DNA of 64,000 nucleotides from NCBI GenBank assembly GCA_026874595.1, contig CM049310.1, positions 33,357,558 to 33,421,557 of the forward strand. The letters are read 5' to 3'. This stretch comes from Sipunculus nudus (lineage: Eukaryota; Annelida; Sipuncula; Golfingiida; Sipunculidae). The notes beneath the pieces were generated by a model, which did no database searches, was not told where the DNA came from, and saw only the letters and a list, made by a program, of their open reading frames with translations. Both the position numbers and the translations under genes were made by a program. Below are positions 58,263-64,000 of the stretch, one piece after another. The stretch's first letter is position 1. The number at the start of each line of letters is the position of its first letter.

Positions 58263-58749
58263 CCGAGGAGGATGGAAATTCCGCCGTATATAAGTAGTTA
58301 ATATGTAACATGTTTGTCCATTTCGCACGATTTCACACCACATCATGGATACACATCTGGATACGGGGCGCGCACATGCAAGTGGGGTTCTGGCTTTATC
58401 GATCTCTATTACTTGGTTCATTTTGACAAAAAAAAATTGATAATTCTGGGAATTAAAATTCTGTTAATATCTTTAACAGTTATTTATACTTCCTTTATAC
58501 TGCGATCAAAAATTTAAACAAGGCCTACAGGCCTAATGCGAAACTGTGCAATGGGATATTCATCAGGTATAATGCTTCCATGATAACATGCTTGACCATT
58601 ATTGGAAAAGTACTTTATTACTTTTTAAATACATGTGTGACAGGTACATGTACAATGCAAGTACTAAACATTTTGAACCCGATTACAAGCACCAATTACT
58701 TAAAACGTTACTCCTGAAATACTGGCACGGATGTACACAACACAAAAAT

Positions 58750-60110
58750 GATTGTAGGTGGCACCACCAGTTTTGTGTATGAAAAAGCCATCAAAGATGA
58801 ATGGACATGCAAAATTTCACGCACATACTTCAAACAACTCTAAAGTTATATGCACAGATGCATGAAACCAAAAACAATTGTAGGTGTCAACAAGTCTTGT
58901 ATATGACGATGTTATCCTAGATGTATAGATATACACAATACCAGGCTGATGTATTATATCTCCTCTATGAAATAAGCAGGGATATACACTGTGCAAAATA
59001 ATTGTAGATGGCGACACCAGTCTTATTTACGAGAAAGGCATCAAAGATGCATGGACATGCCAAAATTTCAGACCGATACATCAAACATCTCTTGAGTTGG
59101 GTCCTCTCAGCTGACAAAGCTCAGCTGAGGAAGGCAGTCGCCCCCAAGTCAATGGTGGCAAAGTGCCAGGTGTAGCTACTGCAATGTGTGAACTCTTGAC
59201 CTGTACCTGGCTGAACATACTGAACTCTTGACCTCTTGCTCATTATGGAATAGTTAGCAGTCTGCCAAGCTATTTATAGATACAGACAAAACCTTGGTAT
59301 GTTGCCAATCTGTTTACACATACTAAAAGAAGAAGACTATAGTTGCCATCAGTTTGATAAAGGATTACTTGGCCACAAGACTAACTTCAGCTTTCTATGA
59401 ATCTACCGAAAATCAATGAACTCCATCTATTCTTATACAATTAAGAGAACCCTACCCTAGGATAATTCTTGTGAAAAGTTAAACATTTCGGCTGGACAGT
59501 TTCACCATAAAAAAATGTGTATAGAAGCTGAAAGAGGCTAAAATTACGAGGTTTTTGCATGAAAAAAAAACAGGTAGATGTAAGTTGCACCACAAAAACA
59601 TTAATTTCAAATACCATGTGACCAAAATTTGCACAAAACATGTTGATGCTAGCTCCTGTCGTTTCTGAGATAGATCAAATTCAAGTTACTCGGCCTAAAT
59701 TCATCGAACCCAAACCATTTGATCGAACTGGAGAAAGCTCATCTCTGAGAAAATTTCTGTGGAATTGAACAATATGGATAATGATTTCGGAGAAGATTTT
59801 CATATATTTTCTTGTTGTTTCCCCGTAAAATGTAAGTCGATGCAGGTGATGCCACGAAAAGCTCAATCCCACAACATTTGACATATGACTGAATTTGCAT
59901 AATAAAAAGGGTATGCTAGCTCCTGCTGTTCCTGAGAAATTATGGGTTACCGTACTGATTACCGATGACCCCCGTACAAAAAAGGTCGATGCAGGTGGCG
60001 TCACCAATACCTCAGTTTCAAATATGACTCATGTGACCAGCATTTGCATGACATTTGGTGATGATAGCTCCAACCGTTTCTGATATTGTAAGCACAATAT
60101 GCTGTTTTTC
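58750..60110. repeat. Diverged tandem repeat with GGTGGCACCACCAG modules
   Basis: Modules of roughly 110-170 bp carry AATTGTAGGTGGCACCACCA, CAAAATTT(G/C)A and GCTAGCTCCTGTCGTTTCTGAG-like pieces at about 58750, 58875, 59000, 59575, 59840 and 59990. One related module lies upstream at 57880. Confidence 0.7.
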
Positions 60111-60111
60111 A

Positions 60112-60535
60112 ATAGGATCCTGGGTCATTGTATACACATAAAAGGCAAATTTACTACACTCATCCTTACATGGACCCAACTCGACAAACTCGCCATGAGG
60201 TAGTGGCAACACCATGTCCCTCAGCACTGCATAGCAGTGAGAGAGAGTAGCCGTGACAACCCGACTCAGTAGACAATCTGATATTTGGGCTGGTAAACCT
60301 ACTCGAGTCGTGATACTAGTAATTTGGAGGAATGTATCGCAGTGGTCTTGCATCTGGTTGCATTCATATCGATGGTAAACGGCCCATAATCTCAATATTA
60401 TGCTTAGAATGGTGAATAAACACAGTTGTAAATATGTGAGCTCTAAACCCAAACTGAAACACCGTCTCCATGGACACGGGTCATTTCCTGTGTCGCCTGC
60501 AAATTGCCTGCGTCCTGTAACCCGTGCGAGTCATG
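60112..60535 (-). other. Unassigned Cys-rich open reading frame, possible internal exon
   Basis: The frame is open from a TGA at about 60536 down past 60112 with no useful ATG near its start, as expected of an internal exon rather than a small gene. It includes a hydrophobic stretch (LTYLQLCLFTILSIIL) and regularly spaced Cys (YECNQMQDHCD, SDCLLS, SHCYAV, GPCKDECSKF). Possible acceptors are GTGTTTCAG|TTTGGG and TTTGCAG|GCGAC, and a possible donor is CCAT|GTAAGGATG. No family was recognised, and the frame may be chance. Confidence 0.25.
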
Positions 60536-60599
60536 CTTGTTTATGCGGTCATAAATTCAACAAACATGCCGAGAGGTTTACCAATGTGCTGGGTTAAAC

Positions 60600-61349
60600 A
60601 GGAATTTTTCTCGCTCATATTTGGTATTATTAGAAAGTACACAAAAAATGCTAACGAATGGTCCGGTTTATGTTGATTGACAGTATACCTGTAGCCCATG
60701 AAGCGTTGTCAGAAATGACGAAAATATTTGCATCTTCATAAGGCCTTATAATGCGATCCTAAGACGTAGATGTCATGACACTCTGGCGCCAGTAATCTGG
60801 TCGTAATGCCAGAGGGTCAATATGACGCTAGTGAGAGAGCAGCTACCCGAAAAGGTAAGTCTGCCGAGCGGATCCTCGTTAGAGATGAGTGAGCGAGCAC
60901 GTTGAATATGGAAAACATATATAATAAAAATGTAAACTGCTGAAAATACAGCATTAAGATTAAAACATGATGATAAATTCATAATTAGTACGGGAATACT
61001 TACATTGAAGTATAGGACAATTGTTCACTCTAGAAAATTAACTAAAGCATAATTATACAACAGCAGCAAACGAGAATATGACCATGGCAAATAGTAGGTA
61101 AGTATACATAAATTATAAAATGTTCTGTTACATTCAACTCTGTATAAGGGCTTAAAAAGTCTTTGTCGAAGTCGGAAATCCAACTAAGTGGAAACTACAC
61201 AACTAACTGAACCCTAAGACAAGAGCAAGTATAATATCGAATCTTTTGATAATTAAGAACAATTTTAAATATTGAGGTACGTCTACAGACAAACATTTAT
61301 ATACAAGTACATACATAAGGTAGCGATACCTTTGCTCCTACTAAGTCGG
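60600..61349. other. Spacer without a supported gene
   Basis: No recognised coding sequence or repeat terminus. Confidence 0.4.
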
Positions 61350-62930
61350 AAGAGTAGTCCTAATTTAGATTTTGATTTTTCACACGAGTTAAGTATGTTT
61401 TTTCAATGTCAGCTTGGAGTCGATGATGACACCAAGTAATTTTGGGCTCTCCACTTTTTCTTATCGTTTGATTTGAAGGTCGTATTTTCTGATTATTGCC
61501 AAATAACACTACTGTAGATTTCACAGTGTTTATACGAAGTCGGTTATCCTGACACAATTTAAGAGCGATGTCAATTTGTCTTTGAAGTTGGATTTACGCT
61601 GTGGCAGGTGAATCTGAGGACATATACAATGAGATATCATCAGCATAGATTATACATTTTTCGTTTAAGTATTTCGATAAGTCTTTAATGTACACCAGGA
61701 TAAAAAAAATTGGTCCTAGTACTGGGCCATGCGGAATGCTGTTATCCAAAACACACTCTTTAGAGAGTACACCATTCGCGTAAAATGACTATCATCTTTA
61801 AGATAAATAATTTTAAACCAAATGAGTTCAGTATCTATGATGCCGTATTGTTTCAATTTAAGTATTAAATGGAATGATTTAGGCTATCAAATCCTTTTTC
61901 ATGTCCATAAAGCAGGCTGCTGTAATCTTATTCTTGTTAATATTTATTAGACATTCATCAGCAATGGTGTGTAATGCTTTAGAGGTGCAGATATATATTT
62001 GCAAGATAAGTGAACCGTTTATCTGGGAATATTAGATTTCCAGGAATTTTAGGTATATGACAAATAATAGAAATTAGTCCTTAATTGTTGGGCTCACTCT
62101 TGGCACTTCAACCTGTATATAGGAACGATCTATGCATTTTCCAGTCATCAGGAATTTCGCCACTTTGGAGAAAAAGATTAAACAATATGTTAGACTAGGT
62201 GTAACGAATTGAGCGGAAATTTAAAGGAAAAAGCCCAACATGCCAAGAATGTCGTCACTGACACGAGGCTTAGTTGTCAATAATTGAGATATAACAAAAT
62301 TAGTAGATTCAGTAGGAATATGAAAAGATTTTGGAGGATTCATGAGAGATTTATGGGTATTAACACTGTGCACACTCCCAGTAGGGTTGGCATTTTGAAA
62401 ACTGTAACCAATGTTCTCTCCAACAGTACTGAAAAAATCATTGAATATATCGGGATTAATGTCGGATTTAGCATAATTAGTTGACGATTTTGACGGTATT
62501 ACCGGTATTTGTTTAAGGCTTTCCAGATGCCTCTTGGATTTGAATTTTTCAGAGTGATAAAGTTAGTATAGTATAAGCGACGAGCTTTAGGTAACTTTTT
62601 GGTAACTTGATTCCGCAAACGTTTATATAATGTCCAGTCTAATTGCCTAACTTTCTTGTGTGCTGATTCTTAACAATATATCATATTCAGTCCTTTACTT
62701 GTGAGCGATTTGTTGTTTGTTGATCTGACACGACGGTTATAAAATGGCGCGTGGTTACTGCATACTTTACCCAATTCATAACGCCACATTTGCAATGCAA
62801 CATTTATATCAGTAATGTGTAAAGGGTGAGTTCAAAACGCAGTAGAGAGCAATTCATGAATGAAATTAATTTTATTGAAATTACGCAGACTGCGAGAAGA
62901 TACTGATTTAATGGATTTAATTTGTGGTTG
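61350..62930 (-). pseudogene. Decayed non-LTR retrotransposon, linker to RT
   Basis: Pieces appear in the expected order going down in coordinate. First is the endonuclease-RT linker (APFYNRRVR, then LDWTLYKRLRNQVTKKLPKA at about 62650-62580). Next is FNDFFSTVGENIGYSFQ (about 62430), then QSGEIPDDWKMHRSF (about 62160). These are followed by GPVLGPIFFILVYIKDL (about 61720), IIYADDISLYMSS (catalytic YADD near 61640) and CQDNRLRINTVKSTVVLFGN (about 61550). Numerous frameshifts and stops. It is a second lineage, different from the intron 9 copy. Confidence 0.85.
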
Positions 62931-63620
62931 TTTCTTTACTACTGCTGTAACGAGGAAATAGTAACTTCAGCTTAAAGGATGGACATCAGAAGTTGAAAAC
63001 ATATAAGGATCAGATGTAAAAACTGCTAAAAATTAAATCTGAAGTCGGACTTATTCGAGTCGGTTTTTTTATGATTTGTTGAAGACCGAATATTTTCTCA
63101 AACAAATCTATTTTGCTAGCATTAACTTTCTCAGTACACGCTGCGCCATCGCATTTAAGCTCACAGGGTCGCTAAAAATACACATAGTGACTCAAGATAG
63201 CAAATGAAAGCGAATGCTTTTGTTTGCGCTGATCATATTGAGTAAAAATCCATAAATAAAGGTTCACGTTCATATTATATAATCAGAAACAGTGTCAATA
63301 CTAAAAAAATCAATTTTATACCACTGTCAGATTTATCTCCTTCACCTGAGGGTCAGTTTCGATCCATTTGCCACCTGTCATGAAGTATCTCTTTTTTGTT
63401 ATTATGAGGTGAATACGGGCTTCAAAATGATATTAATATGATATCAAATTAACAAACCTAAACGGGGGCAGCCTATAATGGTCATGACAATTAAGCATAC
63501 ATTTATTATGCACGCTTGGGAAATGATCGCTAAAGGTACGTCTTTCTAGATATTTGAACGTGACATTTTTACTTGAATTACAAGTAATATTCTGGTGGGA
63601 GTATCCCGTTAAATTGATAT
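62931..63620. other. AT-rich spacer without a supported gene
   Basis: No recognised coding sequence or repeat terminus. Confidence 0.4.
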
Positions 63621-63624
63621 TTAC

Positions 63625-64000
63625 CTTCGCCAAGCCTAGCGGCGGGGGTTATGTTTTTGGCAGCGGCTGTTTGACTGTTGGCACGATAACACAAACAGTT
63701 CTCAACAGAGTTTGATGAAATTTTCAGGATAGCTCGGCAATGATACAAGGAAAAATTAATTAAATTTTAGGGGCGATCTATGCGTAAATAAAAAACGGAA
63801 TGCGTTCTTGTGTTTAAGTTTGGGGTAGGAGGAGGGGGTCTAACTGTTGATTTATTTTACAAAGGGACGTAGCAGGTGACGATATGGCCATATTTGGAGT
63901 GCGAGTCGTGACGTCATAGAGGACGACGACGTCACTCCACGTGTACTTGCCGTTTCCCTGAACGATTTCAGTAAATCAACCTACAGCATGGGGGCCAGGA
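63625..64000 (+). repeat. Start of an interspersed repeat (CTTCGCCAAGCCTAGCGGCG), cut by window end
   Basis: The GC-rich head CTTCGCCAAGCCTAGCGGCG is followed by AACAGTTCTCAACAGAGTTT and GATGAAATTTTCAGGAT, a layout like protein-poor mollusc interspersed repeats. Assignment rests on memory of such families and is tentative. Confidence 0.4.

Noticed and set aside
58051-58421. Frames with RERERERE
   Set aside because: Translation of the (TC)n microsatellite.
60018-60111. C-terminal extension of the Cys-rich frame
   Set aside because: This part overlaps the AGCTCC...GTTTCTGA repeat module, so the continuing frame there is probably chance.

Overview
The window is animal nuclear DNA, most likely from a mollusc or another lophotrochozoan. 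It is AT-rich, has large introns, and is full of low-copy interspersed repeats, microsatellites and decayed transposons. The repeat families look like ones I associate with mollusc genomes, for example the 'GGGACCCATGGGTCACGGCG' end and the 'AGCTCAGCTGA' end. The species is inferred, not shown.

One conserved host gene is readable from start codon to stop. It is a kidney-type glutaminase (GLS/GLS2 ortholog) on the minus strand, from 48816 down to 24809, in 15 coding exons. The joined exons total 1722 nt (573 codons plus stop). Every junction is GT-AG, every phase agrees, and all the catalytic residues known from the human enzyme are present at a constant numbering offset of 85. The gene carries several oddities. 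A minisatellite has grown from the splice acceptor and first bases of its last exon. The exon 11 splice donor is duplicated in tandem. A 54-nt duplication created the start-codon context. A possible poison exon lies in intron 2. The allosteric inhibitor-site Phe (human F322) is replaced by Thr.

Layout. 1-5.4 kb holds interspersed repeats and AT-rich sequence. 5.4-14.4 kb is a large transposon-derived region: a broken DDE-like transposase (6.3-8.2 kb), then a 2.7 kb satellite of roughly 38-bp units bracketed by about 0.8 kb direct repeats, then a second copy of the transposase 3' end. 14.4-24.8 kb holds further repeats in both orientations and a LINE tail. 24.8-48.9 kb is the glutaminase gene; its introns hold a fairly well-preserved antisense LINE reverse transcriptase, tandem arrays and (TA)n tracts. 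48.9-64 kb has a pogo/Tigger-like MITE inserted in a (TA)n tract, a tRNA-like foldback, two decayed minus-strand LINEs, a tandem array carrying perfect AGGTCAnnnTGACCT palindromes, and one unassigned Cys-rich open frame.

Apart from glutaminase, all recognisable coding sequence belongs to mobile elements. Most other open frames lie in microsatellites, satellites or repeats and are not reported as genes.
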